This document shows positions 10,601 to 23,148 of a DNA stretch of 64,000 bases, in pieces (within the stretch, counting starts at the first letter, position 1; each line of letters opens with the position of its first letter). Made by a program: the position numbers and the translations under genes. The DNA is taken from positions 1,674,001 through 1,738,000 of the forward strand of contig JAGYXB010000509.1 of the NCBI GenBank assembly GCA_022495005.1. The letters are read 5' to 3'. The notes under the pieces are model-generated. The model made no database searches, was not told the origin of the DNA, and saw only the letters and a list, made by a program, of their open reading frames with translations. Source of the stretch: Rhyacophila brunnea. Its lineage: Eukaryota > Arthropoda > Insecta > Trichoptera > Rhyacophilidae.

Positions 10601-11821
10601 AATTTGGTTAAAAATTTTGCGACGTCGTATTGCGAACGTGAAGATCTCTTTATTTTAGTTTTTTTATTTATACTTCATTGGGGTCATTTTTTTTGCTTCA
10701 TCGTGCTCCTCTCTACCATTGGAACTATTTATTATAAAGTCTCTGTAAACTCAGTCAAAGCACACTCAAGTGTGTGGTGACCTCAGTCTTGTGTATCTGG
10801 TCCTGATACATTTCCAGGCGTAAAATAACTGATGCTTCAGATTCTAACGTAAGGCCTCGTGATGCGCTGGATTAAGACCCAGTGTGGTGCGAGGCAGGTC
10901 GGTTTAGAGGGCTCTATGTTTGTGTTGATTGGAAAAAGAGAGAGAGTGAGCTCAAAATAGATATAGCTGAAGATCGGTTATGCAATTGGCCATGGACATG
11001 AATGGTTATAATAAGTAAGTATTTAATAGAAATATATACCTATGGCTATTCGAGTATTTCATTTTATTTGTATCATGGACATTTTGGTATCACGGATGTT
11101 ATTAATTATTCATTGGAGGCGTTCACCATACGATATTTAGGTTAAAAAAAGAAATTTAGATTAAAGAGATATTATAAAATTAAATGATAAAAACATGAAA
11201 ATACAGTTAAGGCCAAACGGACATTGTCTGGAGTCATTTTGAATTTATTCGAAGCATTAACGTATTTTTACGTAGAGGAAGTAAGTAGGTATATGAAAAA
11301 TAAAATGGCGACTAAATAATAATTACGGTTTGGCATAAAGTTTAGTCTGCCAGAATCATTCCATAGTTTTAAACAGATAAATATAGACGAAAGTGATGAA
11401 AAAATGAACTCTTTGTATCTGCATTGTCATAAGAATCAATAGTTTAAGTAGTAACGTTATTATGGGATATGTTTACAGAAAATAATTGTTATACATACAT
11501 ACATATTTCTTGAAACTTAACAAACAATAAATTAACTTTTTTTGATTGGATCATTTTTGAGCTGATTTTTGTCATATGTGTACATTTGTGAGAAGAGAAG
11601 AATTTCTGGAAGACGTTTGTTTTTACAGTATAAAATGGTGATCCTCCTCAAATCGTGATTGTATGGAGGCCAGTAACGCCACTGATAGTAGTGCTATGAA
11701 ATTACAAAACAATGAGATTATCCATTATCATTCATAATGCAGGTATTATGTTGAAAACGGAGCATTGGGCCAATTAGAAGTCGAGAATAGTAATTCTCTG
11801 GGAATGCTGTAAGTCCATTCG
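10601..11821. other. Unannotated DNA
   Basis: Open frame 10571-10780 (+) has no recognised motif. Remaining sequence is AT-rich without a recognised feature. Confidence 0.4.
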
Positions 11822-11826
11822 GAGAG

Positions 11827-11973
11827 GCGACCGACCGCCGGGAGCGTGGGACCAGGGAAACAGACATTCACGGAAGTGACTTAAACTCAGACTTGGTACT
11901 CAGTTAGTTCTGAGCACTAAGAAAAACAACAAAACACGAAGCTTTTGTTGGCCGATTTTTCTTGGTCGGTCGC
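11827..11973. repeat. Inverted repeat GCGACCGACC
   Basis: A 10-bp arm at 11827-11836 is exactly reversed at 11964-11973. The enclosed segment is GC-richer than the flanks. It may be the end pair of a small element, but no target duplication was found. Confidence 0.35.
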
Positions 11974-12270
11974 TCTCTCTCGCTGCTGCATGCCTTTGCA
12001 CCAGAGGCAGGAGTGGATGAGTAATAATATACATTGAAGTTCCATCGAGTACCTTCAGCTTATGGGAGCACACGAGTGAAACACAAAAATTTGTAGTTTT
12101 CGTGACACTAAGTTTTCATAAGAAGCATCGTATGAATAAACCAATTTACGATTATTTCTAATAATTAATTCGTGAGGTTACTGTCAAAAGTTGGTAAGTC
12201 TCAAAATCGTGTTGTGGTCTAATTGCAATTTGAAGCTTAATATGTCCTCTGAAATCAGGCATAATATCCC
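11974..12270. other. Unannotated DNA
   Basis: No recognised feature. Confidence 0.35.
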
Positions 12271-12343
12271 GTTTACACGTGCATGGACTTACTGCTGGCA
12301 GGGCGTATTATCGCGTTCATAACAAGAAAATGCACGTGTAAAC
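12271..12343. repeat. Inverted repeat GTTTACACGTGCA
   Basis: A perfect 13-bp arm (12271-12283) is reversed at 12331-12343 around a 47-bp loop. Related words (TGCAAG, CACGCAAT) continue to about 12420. The open frame that follows, 12353-12616 (+, 87 codons), has no recognised domain. The whole may be part of a larger unidentified repeat. Confidence 0.55.
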
Positions 12344-13082
12344 ACTATTATCGTGCAAGTTGCAAGATTGAATGCATGTATCAAAAAAGTTCAGAAGCTT
12401 CTGAATTTTCACGCAATAATGATTGGTGCTTGCATGGCGGTGCGCATGTGCAGTAGAACGGTAGAGGCGAACCTATCGGAAGAAATACGAACTACACCGC
12501 ACAAAATATTTTGGCGTCTACCGATTATTCACGAACTTGTCCGAACCTGTCTGCATATTCTATTAAATAGCAACATACGATGGCAACATACCGTCTCGCT
12601 TACGCTTGAATATTGAGATTAGAGACAGTCAGCACTTTAACGTGTATATTGTTATTATTTCAATAGTTTAAAATATTATATATTATTGGTGCAAGTAAAT
12701 CCATGCATGTGTACAGGCGCTCTAATGTTAATTTCTTTGTGCTTTACATATCGGATGATCTTGAAATTTTTTCGAGCACGCATATTTCTATAAGTATAGA
12801 CACAATTAGTTGTTAAGTCATTGGACGCTAAAGACGCACCTAGCGAGTAATGATCAGGTGGCCATTCGATATAATTTGCACGCTATTTAAATGTGGTAAT
12901 TCAAAAGTAATTATCTAGTCAGCAGTCAATGTGTTAATTAAACTCTAATTACCTAAATTATCGACTTACAACGAATTATATTAATTTGTTTGTTCATCAA
13001 ATTTTCAGAGGTTATTTTATAACCCAACGCAAATAATGTATAAAATAATTCGCCAAAACATCGAATATATAAAAACGGTAGG
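12344..13082. other. Unannotated DNA with an 87-codon open frame
   Basis: The frame at 12353-12616 (+) is more GC-balanced than its surroundings but has no motif I recognise and no visible splice context. The rest is AT-rich. Confidence 0.3.
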
Positions 13083-13306
13083 AAATCATCTGGTTTTTTT
13101 TCTAGGCGGCTCTCGTGGTGCAGTGGGTAAGGCGCTGGCCTTCCGCCCGAGAGTTGTGGGTCCGATTCCTGGTGAGGACACAATATTTATGTGTTTTTCT
13201 CAAAGCTTTGGTGTTTGTGATTGTCCAAAATTACTAACAAACCACTTTGTACGCAAAAGCAAGGACATGGTTATTAATAATTCTAAAAAAAAAATCATCT
13301 GGTTTT
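13083..13306 (+). mobile_element. tRNA-derived SINE with 15-bp TSD
   Basis: Direct repeats AAATCATCTGGTTTT (13083-13097 and 13292-13306) enclose about 194 bp. The head contains a Pol III A box (TGGTGCAGTGG, about 13117) and a B box (GGTCCGATTCC, about 13159) in tRNA-like spacing, and the element ends in an A-rich tail (13285 onwards). These are the marks of a SINE copied by target-primed reverse transcription using a partner LINE. The intact target duplication suggests a fairly young insertion. The 100-codon frame across it is incidental. Confidence 0.92.
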
Positions 13307-14987
13307 ATATCGATTATAATTATCTTGATAATATTTAACTATTAATAAGCCATTTTATCTTTTGATTTACGTTGAAATTCAATCGCAGAAACGTAAATAA
13401 TTGCACATGCCGGGAAAATTTACAATATTTATATACTCCGCGAGACGTCTATCGAATCGTGTGTCAAATTCATCAGATTGGTTAGGCATACCTAAGTGGC
13501 ATGGTGCATTGAAAACTGTACCAAGTGACTGATTGCAAGATAGGCCATGGTGTAAATGTAGTAATATTTCTCAAGATGCTGATAACCCACTCTGGGATAC
13601 ACATCTTGTTACTAGAGTTTCCATACTATAGTATTCTAAAGAAGGACATGTTCAATTAAAATAATATAATATCCTTAATCTACATCAAATTTTTCATATT
13701 GTTAGCATACTAAAATATTTAGAAATATAGATATACCCGGAAGAAGAGTCTACGTGTTATGTATGGATAGTTTTAAAGAATATAAACATATTATTGAAGA
13801 TTTGATTCTACGTGTACCTAGAGGTTTTTAGAACGTTGCCACAGCGGGGCCCTGTCAGAAGAAAAACGTTCTCGTTCAAGATCCTCAAATCTCATATACG
13901 TTTAACCTAACGCTTAAAAGGCCTAACACTCTATCCCTACTTACAGCAGCAGCAGATAACGGATATAGCATAGAAAAAAGAAAAATATAGATTATTGAAC
14001 AAAAGAATGGATTATAATTGATAACATAAAACTATACGAACATTTTTTCAACCTGATTATATTACTCATTCTGGAATATTGGGATTAAGTTTTTAAAAGA
14101 TCATAGGTTACGTGTATAATGGGGTGTATTGCAATTTAGTTATTTGTAATTTTATTCCTATTATGTTATTATTACAGTCAAAAATAAATAATACACAAGA
14201 TTTAAGAACGTATAGTGTTCGTTATTGAAGACACACAATTTAAAAAAATATATACATATGTATTAGAAAAAAATATTATAATTTATCACTTCTTCTTTTT
14301 CAAACAAACTCAAAGCCGTCTACAATTTGTCACTGCCTATTATCGTTACATTGGCAACTCTACTTATCGAGTATATTTTAAATACAGATAATACATTTTA
14401 ATTCCATCGTAAAACCACCATGAAACTACCGTTTAATTTCGGTATAGTCTGATAAAACAAATGTGTGGTAAAATAAATGATTCGGTCCTGGAAACGCGTT
14501 AAAATTATTGGTGTGATGATCTCAAATGCCAACATTTAAGAGATTTTACGTTGCACGTGTTTTCACGCAACTGCTGATCGATGTTACTGAGAATTCAGAA
14601 TAGTGAGCTATTTCTAAGTAACTCGGAATAAAAGATTCTTGCTTCCACCGTGGTTAATAATACGAAAAATGTTTTGTAACTGTAATGTAAACATCTTGGA
14701 AAATGTATAAACAAACTAAGGCCAAGATGACTATTATACATTATTACAAACTAGATACATATTAGTTCATCTATCTAGCATTAGTACCAGGTAAATATTA
14801 CATGTACATAATATGTATTTGAATGTGAGATATAGATAAATTTAGTATACAGTGCCACTGTGAACATGGTGAAAGCGGCATGCAGTTATAGTGGTATTGT
14901 TTGCTACATTGAACAGGCATTAGGAAAATTCCACCAAACCCGCGAAAAGCCTATAGTGCCACTTGTAAGGTGGCTGATTTACTTATA
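13307..14987. other. Unannotated AT-rich DNA
   Basis: No recognised gene or repeat. Confidence 0.4.
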
Positions 14988-15274
14988 CTTTAGATCAGGA
15001 GGGGGGCAAACTTTTCGGATGAAGGGCCAAAATTCAAGAATTGAAAATGAGTGGCGGGTCGCAAGTGAAATAACATTTTTATATGTACACTATTTATTAA
15101 CAAAAAAAAAACAATCTAATGAGACGAATGGAACTGTTTTGCATCTTTTAACATTTTTTTAAATTCAGGTGTTAATTTTGTAGTTGAGAAAAGCGTTAAA
15201 AGATAAAAACGTGAATCTTTTTCAAAAATATAATACTGCTCGCGGGCCGCGGTTTGCCCGTGCCTGCTTTAGAT
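14988..15274. mobile_element. hAT-type MITE with TSD CTTTAGAT
   Basis: Element body 14996-15266 (271 bp) sits between identical 8-bp repeats CTTTAGAT (14988-14995 and 15267-15274). Ends: CAGGAGGGGGGCAAAC on the left, and CAGGCACGGGCAAAC read from the right. Inside the ends are GGGCC and CGGGTCGCAAG words, typical of hAT-Charlie/MER5-like elements in many animals. No transposase. The 100-codon frame 14860-15162 (+) runs into it and is not taken as coding. Confidence 0.92.
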
Positions 15275-15599
15275 ATAGGCTCAAGGGTTTTGATCAGGGA
15301 ACACAAAAATAAGGTAAGTGGGCTACCTTCTGTGTGAGGCTGTGAGAATGTACCTACAATTCTGGAGTGTAGATAAATATTGGATAAACAGTATTAAAGA
15401 ATATATTATTTTAAATATTTTCATATGTGTCATATTATGTATTAAAGTTTATCACATAAACGAAAAGCGCATTCAATATTGGTTATATTTGAGGAAATTC
15501 ACCGTGATTTGTATGTTTTGCGTTTTATTAGCTGGCCGTCATTAAGTTATAAACTAAAACTGCTTTAAGATTTTGGTCAATGGCGACTGGGAAATAGGG
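15275..15599. other. Unannotated AT-rich DNA
   Basis: Open frame 15318-15545 (+) is AT-driven and hydrophobic with no recognised motif. Confidence 0.35.
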
Positions 15600-15797
15600 A
15601 AATTCTCCATTATTAATCTGTTCAGCGGTTTTCAGAATCGTTGTCTCCGACGAATCTTTAGGATCCTACATTGGTGTGACCATGCCACAAACACACGAGT
15701 TCTTGAGCAGGTACGTCAAGAGGCTGCGACCTATTGTGGATGGCGTCCGAGAGAGCAAGACTTTGTGCCGTTGTGGCACAGACGTGCCAATTACTGA
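15600..15797 (+). pseudogene. Non-LTR reverse transcriptase C-terminal scrap
   Basis: The frame reads FQNRCLRRIFRILHWCDHAT followed by NTRVLEQ. This matches the FQxRCLRRILxIxWxDxxxN block after the reverse-transcriptase domain of insect LINEs, where intact ORF2 copies RNA into DNA at the target site. Only about 60 codons remain. Downstream similarity fades before the stop at 15797. Confidence 0.65.
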
Positions 15798-16690
15798 CCC
15801 CTGCTAATACTGCTACTTTGCTACGATAACGATCTACGCACTGTAGGTCTGATAAGTGTGACGTGACAGTATGACTAGTGAAATGACACGCCTTTGTGCT
15901 TGGCCTATTCTCTGTTGCTGGATGAATCTACATAATAATTGAATATATTGGCTTCTAAATCAATAATATATTATTAGCAAATGTCACAACAGCAGGAAAA
16001 GCAACAAAAAGGAGATATTTCGGTTACATCATTAAAATACAATAGGTATCTAGTTAGAAGTTTCAAAAGTTTGCAAAAATATGTGCGACCTAATTTTTAA
16101 TGTTTTATTAACAAAGCAATGGATTATTTTTTAAGTTATTCTTGGTTAGATATTTTCGTGATGGACAATTTTGTAAAAAAAATAAGTACTTATGTTAACA
16201 AAAAATCGTAATAATAAAATAAATACACGATAATTAATTGTAGCTAATAAGCAACTTGTAAAATAAAACTGTTAATTTGTTATTTCTATTGTTACTGTTG
16301 AACCTAATACCTACCTATTATGTAAGTAGCGGTTCTGCGATATTTTACAATATATTTCAAGGGATTTTCCCACAAATAAAGGTTTGGTTGCTACTGATTT
16401 GAAGCGATAGCAAACCTGAGTGACGTTTTCAAATAAAGAACAGCAAATTTCATATTAAACGGAATATAGATACTTCCGTTATTTTTTTTCATATGCGCAT
16501 GCGCTGCTATTTTATAAATTACTGAGTGTTTTTTCGTGATATAGATCTATGTTGTTAAATAAAATAAAGTTTGTGAGTATTTTTGGTTATTTTGTTTAAT
16601 TACCCAAATTAAATATTTTACGCGTCAGGGCAGCTATTTTTAACAGTTAGCACTTTAGCACGTTTCCGTTATTTTCATTGGTCTAAAATA
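15798..16690. other. Unannotated AT-rich DNA
   Basis: No recognised feature. Confidence 0.4.
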
Positions 16691-17185
16691 ACACGGAAGG
16701 CATTTCATACACACGGCGGTTATCGATGGCTATTGGCGGTTGGTGATGAAAAATAATTGGTGAATTCAAAGTACAGTGAAAATTTAGGTTGGTAGACATG
16801 TTGGTCAAATTCGGATATGTTCATGCGCGCGTATCCACCCGAATCCAAAAATTTTGTATTGAAACGTCAAACATATCAACATAACCTACAATTTTACTAG
16901 TCATCTCATTGCGATTGCAGCATCTAGTAAAACAAATATGATGTTAATAATAGCCACTCGATATTTGACAACAACATTTTGGAACTATAAATTAGGGTGG
17001 CGGCCGTGATGTTATTATTTTTCAAAACAGTCGTATCTTGCAACTCAATTCTCAATATGTAAAATTGACGCAGTCTATCTCGCTCTAAAACTTAACACAG
17101 ACAAGAGAGGCACTTTTTGACAGTTCAAACGGTTAACTTATTGTAATAATTAACTGTCTGAATACACAAACTGATAAATGGGATA
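16691..17185. repeat. Diverged relative of the foldback MITE
   Basis: GGCGGTTATCGATGGCTATT (about 16715) resembles the arm of the foldback family. The words TATCTCGCTCTAA and CACTTTTTGACAGTT plus GGTTAACTTATTGTAA (17080-17145) match its interior. The middle, about 16760-16980, is unrelated, so this is either an old copy with an insertion or two fragments. Confidence 0.4.
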
Positions 17186-18649
17186 TATTTATTATATCTA
17201 GCTGTTTTTGGATATTAAGTGATTAATTGTGTTACAATAGCCTCACAGCGTTGATTCGAGTGGCATTATTTTATAATCAATCCTCCAAATGTATAAAGTG
17301 AATTCTTTGTTTTAACTTTTTTTTGAATATCGATCTTATATTTAAAATGAAAATTAGATAGTGTATACTATCTTATACAATAAAAGACATTTTGGATGAG
17401 GTTTAGAAGATAGAGCAATTATATGTTATGTTATGTTATGCAGAAGCACGTGAATTTGTGTTGGAGCATAAGTTTGTAAACAGATATATTGATATTATAG
17501 TAAGTAAGCTTAAGAGAAAACTTAAATAGATAGTGTTTTGTAAATCTAAATTAAATTCTAGCGGTTAGTTTAGATTAGATTATAAATTATTTTAATTCCG
17601 TTTCATTCTGCCGTAGACTTGGTCAAACGGTTTAAACTTGACATAGAAATTATTAACTACTCTAGGCCATATGTTGCATTTTAGCAGACGTGCTGTACAG
17701 TAATTGAATAATTTAATTAAAACTGTGATACAGTAATACTACAATACGATGTTTGCATAGTTATAAAACAATATTAAAAAAATACTTTTAACAAACTAAC
17801 TTTATATGGAGACTAATAAATCGGTTGCATTGTTAAACATTTCTTAGCTAAGAAAAATCTTTACCGATTGATTCAAAAGATAAGATAGATATCAGAAATT
17901 TAAAACAACGTTAATATACCTATATTTTAAAATGTTAAACAACGATATAGTCACATATTCATCGTCAATACGTCCCCTTCATAGATTAATCATAATTAAC
18001 GTCAAATATGTTTGCTTATTGCATTAGTGTCGACTAAATAATATGATGTATGTGTTTGTGGCATTTTAATGTACCTAATTCTGAATATGAAAAATGTCAA
18101 AATTTAATATACTTAAAAATAATATAGACTTCATATTTACAATAAAACAACGTCTATTATAATACTTATTCAACATAAATTAAGCTCGAAACCAGGTTCG
18201 TTCGCTTTCTCCATCGATCCGTGTCTCAACCTGTTCTTTTTTTTACAATCATGTGGAATGTGTATTAAAAAATATAAGTATATTTCGTAAAAATATCGAT
18301 AATAATTTATCATAGATTTTTGAGAGGGTGTGTTTTATGGATACATGCTCCATACCCTGACACTCTGGACTTTGAGACAATGTGAGGCGATAAACACCTG
18401 GCCTGCAGGCATATCTAAGAGTGCTCATCTAAGATTTATGGCGAGATGTCGCATTCACAAATGGTTATCGAATGCACATAATACTTTAGCGCTTTGTGCT
18501 GTCTTTTAATAAAGCAAACATTGGATGCTTCAGATGGTTGCATCGATTCATGAGTGCCACGTGTCGTAGAATGCTGAGAGGAGTAGGGCCACCCCGCTGA
18601 GAAGATGATTCAACAGCCAAATTATCCGGGTCACGATCCTCAGTCATGG
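17186..18649. other. Unannotated AT-rich DNA
   Basis: Contains a short (ATGTT)n tract at about 17421-17440. No recognised gene. Confidence 0.4.
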
Positions 18650-18740
18650 TCCACCTATATAATTTGTATTTTTCCATTCTTGGAGGGGGGTCCGGACCCG
18701 AAACTCCCCCCCCCCCTCTTGTATGCGCGCCTAGTCTCAT
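18650..18740. repeat. GC-tipped end of a hAT-like repeat
   Basis: Contains GGAGGGGGGTCCGGACCCG and a long C run followed by GCGCGCCTAG, resembling the GGGGGTCCGG ... CGCCACTG tips of hAT MITEs. The other end was not found. The overlapping open frames are driven by the G/C runs. Confidence 0.35.
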
Positions 18741-19425
18741 GTTTTCGATCAATTTGTATTGTTACTTATAACTTACTGGATACGTTCTCAGGAATAAGCT
18801 AATATTTGCACATTATCTTCATGAGATAGTACTTTGACTTAACATAACATTTCGCAAATACTCTCATATAAGAGAAAAAACATCAATAAAATTCTCGTAA
18901 CTCGTACATTAGTAACAGAATAGAGATTGTTCCCTGATATAAATGAATATGTTTTAATTTTGTTCCATTCTGTATAACCATTACAAGCTATATGTATGTA
19001 TATAACCAAACACTTGGCACAGTTACCATCTGCCGTCTTCGGGAGAATATTTGGCCATCTTGTGTGAATGCTAATGGTCGTCTTTTTTGTCTGTCGGATT
19101 TGTAAAGAGAATATGGCGCTGCAAGTTGCGTGTACGTCCATCCATCTATGTTTGTGTATTATTATGATCGGCGATAGCGGTCACTGCCTCCAAATAGTTA
19201 CATCATCTTATTCATCATTGTATTTGTTTTAAATTTAATAAAGTATGAACATATTTGTTTCACATCCATCACACCTAGTTTAATATGGATCGTCTAAAAA
19301 ATCGATCCGTTTTGGAACAGATCTATATTAAGAAATTAAGAATCTATACTTGTGAGATTTTGTGTTGATGAACCTTCATTATAATAATATAATACAACTT
19401 GATTCATTTGATTTTATTATATAAA
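18741..19425. other. Unannotated DNA
   Basis: Open frame 18839-19141 (minus) has no recognised motif. No repeat partner in the window. Confidence 0.35.
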
Positions 19426-19427
19426 TA

Positions 19428-19979
19428 CAGTGGAACTCCGATCTACCGTTCTCGCATAAATCGTTTTCTAGCACGGATCGTTAATTTTTGAAAGTCCCGC
19501 CAACACCCATAAGAATAATGTTAAATAATCCCGCTTTGACCGTTCCCCGTAACATCTATGGTTCCCCGATTTATTGTTTTCCTCGATCTATCGTCTAAAT
19601 ATTATGGTCCCGTCACAAATATTATCCCGATTGATGGTTTTTGTTGAATATGTTTCATTTCGCTTTCGTAGAATTGTTTATGATTATAGACTATTACCTT
19701 AGACAATAGATACAGACTATTACAGACCTTTCAGTCGCGTCGCTTTGTTTGCACAGGTAGGTCGACGCTCAAGGTTGCCTAGCATCTCGTATCATGAATT
19801 TTTATAAGTCGCAACTGAAATGTCCCCAATGAAGAAAACTAGAATTCTAGCTGAGAAACTGAAAATAAATCAAGATGTCGAAAAAATCTAGGAGAAAAAC
19901 GAGTTTTTTTTAATAGTATCCCGCATTTATCGTTTTTTTTCTAGGGTCCCTTGAAAATCGTGAAATCGAGGTTTCACTG
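19428..19979 (+). mobile_element. pogo/Tigger deletion derivative
   Basis: A 552-bp element flanked by TA on both sides (19426-19427 and 19980-19981). The left end is CAGTGGAACTCCGATCTACC. The right end, read inward from the other strand, is CAGTGAAACCTCGATTTCAC. Such ends and the TA target are characteristic of the pogo/Tigger branch of the Tc1/mariner superfamily. Only the first codons of the transposase remain, so it is an internally deleted, nonautonomous copy. Confidence 0.85.
19820..19891 (+). pseudogene. pogo-like transposase N-terminal stub
   Basis: ATG at 19820 begins MSPMKKTRILAEKLKI, close to the KRKxLTLxEKLxII start of the CENP-B/pogo helix-turn-helix domain. A stop follows at 19889, just 23 codons in, and the catalytic core is absent. 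Its position inside TA-flanked pogo-type ends supports the call. Confidence 0.65.
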
Positions 19980-19981
19980 TA

Positions 19982-21889
19982 TAGGCTTATTTACCATTGT
20001 GATATTACGGCCTAACTTAATAAATTGGTTGACCGAAAGAGACCAATTTTTTTTTTTCAAAATTCCCGCCCTTTTAAGACATAAATAATTTCAAAATAAT
20101 ATACCAATAGAAGCGTTAGCCGCCTTGTCTCCATATTGTTAGTAAAAATTACCTGCATTAGTGACTTTTGAAAAATGGTAGTAGGGAAAGCCCGGGTACG
20201 GGTACGCAATTTTTATTACCAACCCATAACGTAAATTCATGTTAAAACAACGTGACGTAATCGAATAATATTTGAAAATCGGGCGGCAATGTCCTCGTCG
20301 CCCATTCAATAGTGATATACAATTGGTAAAAGTATGTAATATTATGCCCAAATATAATTTACTTATCTTGAAGAATAAAAGTGTCTCCACGTGCTAAATT
20401 CAGTGTTTAATAAATACATAAAATCCACCATCTCCAAGAAATATCGCTCGATCGTATGCTGTAATAAGTTGATATAATGTCATTAATTTGCAAGCTATAA
20501 ATAGGCTGTGATCTACCATACTCTTGCATTACTATTTTTCAACTTGAATATATTATGTATTATTGCATTTCAGTTATATACAAAGCGTGATTAAAATCAG
20601 AAAAAACAAGAAAAATTAGACCTATATAGGATTGTCAAAATAGAGCACGTGGTAGGGAGATAAAATGTGGCAAAAAATAACCCTATACCCCTTTCTTGTC
20701 AAAAAATCACCATCGATTTGGTTTGCGTGGAGGGTGCATTTTAGGGGTGGATTAAATTTTGTCAACTCCAGCTCCGCGCCACTCGAACAACGGCGAGATA
20801 ATGATCAATAAGGTGGTTGAATGCTTCTTATCTAATGACATTAATATGGACGAAGCATCTGGAAAAAAAATGACACTCACTTTTTTGTCGGGTCTGCCGA
20901 ATGGCATAATCTGTTCTAACGCTATTTACAATAAAGGTGATATTGCTATAAATTCCCGATGCGTGATATCGCATAATAAAAATTGCGTGACGTCTACCCA
21001 TACATGTGCGAATGTCGCTATGCTCGAATTTACTTGCTAGCTACTGTACTGAGTGCGTTGTCCATTAATAATATCATTGTTCTTACCGCCAACATTCAAT
21101 CCCGATTAGCTAATATATATCTAGAATAGGCACGTTCAAATAACTATAAAAACTGATTGTATTGTAGGTATGCATGAAATCAATTGCATACAAATTAGTA
21201 TATTTATCAGTTTTCAAGGCATAGGTTCTTATATTTTTTTTCTCTATTCCTACTTATTGATAGGGGTTGAATACATGGATAACGATCAGTTCTCACAATT
21301 GGTTGGCTAGAATAGATGCCTCACGGCGGAGGTCTATAATATGTTCAGTATGAAGTATAAATAATGGTGATTTAATTTGAATGATGTAGATACATTAGAG
21401 TGAATCTTAAAAATGACATTACAATGGCAAAAATAAAGACGATATATGCGATAGGTTTTTTTTATGATTTTATAATAGAACAATCCAAAGGAATTTGCTA
21501 GCAAGACTAAGTACATTGCGAATGTCAAGATGTGATGTATCAATTACTTAAAAGCATACCGTGAGTTTGTTTTAAAAAAAGCGCAGACATCGACCTCCAA
21601 CAGGTATATCCAAGATAGCAGATTCTTTTATCAAATACAAAAATTCATTTGTTTGTTTATAAAGGGCGCATACACAAATTATGTAGCATTTAATTGTAAG
21701 TGACGGTGATTTGTACACGTAAATTAACTAATTATTAAAATAAATATTAATAAACAGGACTATGTAATACAATAAACATAAAATATAAATAAATTAGAGA
21801 AGAAAAATAATTTTTGAGAATCTTTATGTATGAATGAATATCTATGATTCTATATAAAATTATCTGAATTATGAGATATGTGTGATTGT
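19982..21889. other. Unannotated DNA
   Basis: Open frames at 20139-20390 (minus) and 20759-21040 (+, 93 codons from a TTG) have no recognised domain. The second lies in somewhat GC-richer sequence. Confidence 0.35.
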
Positions 21890-21897
21890 GTGTATTT

Positions 21898-22460
21898 CAG
21901 TAGAGAGGGGTGGAGGTAGATTCGACATAAACAGTGGTCACTGAACTTTGTCAGTCATACTTGTTTGTTTTTATTGAACTAAGAAAACAATTCGCAGATG
22001 GTATTGGTTAGTTTTTAAAATTCATTAACACTCTGCCTAAAACAAACCATAATAGTTTAGCTATACTATGGGTGATCCTACAAAATAGTGCAAATTTTTT
22101 TAGTCATACTAATTATTTGTTTTCATTAAATTAAGAATACGTATTACAGTTTGCGTTAGTTAGTTTAATTCAAATTCATTCAGCCCTGCTAAACCAAATC
22201 GCAATCGATAAAAATATTCTTCCATCTATAAAATGTATGGTTTAATGTCATAATATTAGATATTTTATAGAATATTTTTCGACTAATAATTATCTACTAT
22301 GGCTTGGATTGAGCGGGGTTTAATTGAATTTTAAAAACTAACAAACAATGTCTACACATTATAGTCTTAATTCAATGAAAACAAATACGTATGACTGACA
22401 AAGTTTAATATGCATCATTTGTGTCAGATCTTAACGGCTTATCCCCACCCTTCGCCAGTA
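21898..22460. mobile_element. Long-TIR hAT-type element, copy 1
   Basis: The two ends are inverted copies of each other over about 130 bp. Left: GGGGTGGAGG ... ACTTTGTCAGTCATAC ... TTGGTTAGTTTTTAAAATTC. Right: the same in reverse, ending CCACCCTTCGCCAGTA. A diverged third copy of the arm lies inside (about 22100-22190). Family identity comes from the 43-kb copy, whose 8-bp target duplication is intact. Here the duplication is no longer clear. No coding capacity. Confidence 0.75.
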
Positions 22461-23148
22461 TATTTATAAAAGTTAATTTGAAATGGGTAATCAAGTATTT
22501 TTCAAATTTTTTAGACTTCACTCCCCACATAATAACATATAACATAGGTACATAAAAAATAAAACTTTTGAAAAAAGGAAAATAATACAATAATGTTAAA
22601 AAATTCAACAGAAAAATATAATATGTATATATCGGTTGAGTACCTCTATCGGATATCAGTCTTATTCATCGACAAATTATTTGATAGAGAATTGGAAAAT
22701 ACCCGGAAAAGTTAGATGTATATAAATCAAAGTGAACTGGGTCATAATTTTTGTATGTCGATTGGAGACACGGAATAAGATCATAGCTCATGATAGTTAA
22801 AAACTGCATTATTGGTAATTTTCATAAACATAACTAAAATATCAGCAGTTTGACAACTTAATTTTAAAATGCTGCATTTAAATAAATTATTCTTTTACTC
22901 TTTAGCGGAATATATGGGTCTTTACAGATTGAATGTTATAAAATTAGCAATTAATTTGATATTATTTACTGAATTATTAATTAAGAAATACTTACAAGAA
23001 ATATTACCAATTATAACGCTAGAAGTCTATATTGTTTATAAATTTCATATAACAGTGCCACATTTGTAAATATTTTACGTGGTATTATATGAACCGACTT
23101 GTTCATTTATTATTATAGTTACCAGAACGAAGCAAAGCCAATCTAGAG
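22461..23148. other. Unannotated AT-rich DNA
   Basis: Open frames are AT-driven. No recognised feature. Confidence 0.4.

Noticed and set aside
21898..22460. 8-bp target duplication for the long-TIR element
   Set aside because: GTGTATTT on the left and TATTTATA on the right cannot be matched convincingly, so the family assignment rests on the 43-kb copy.
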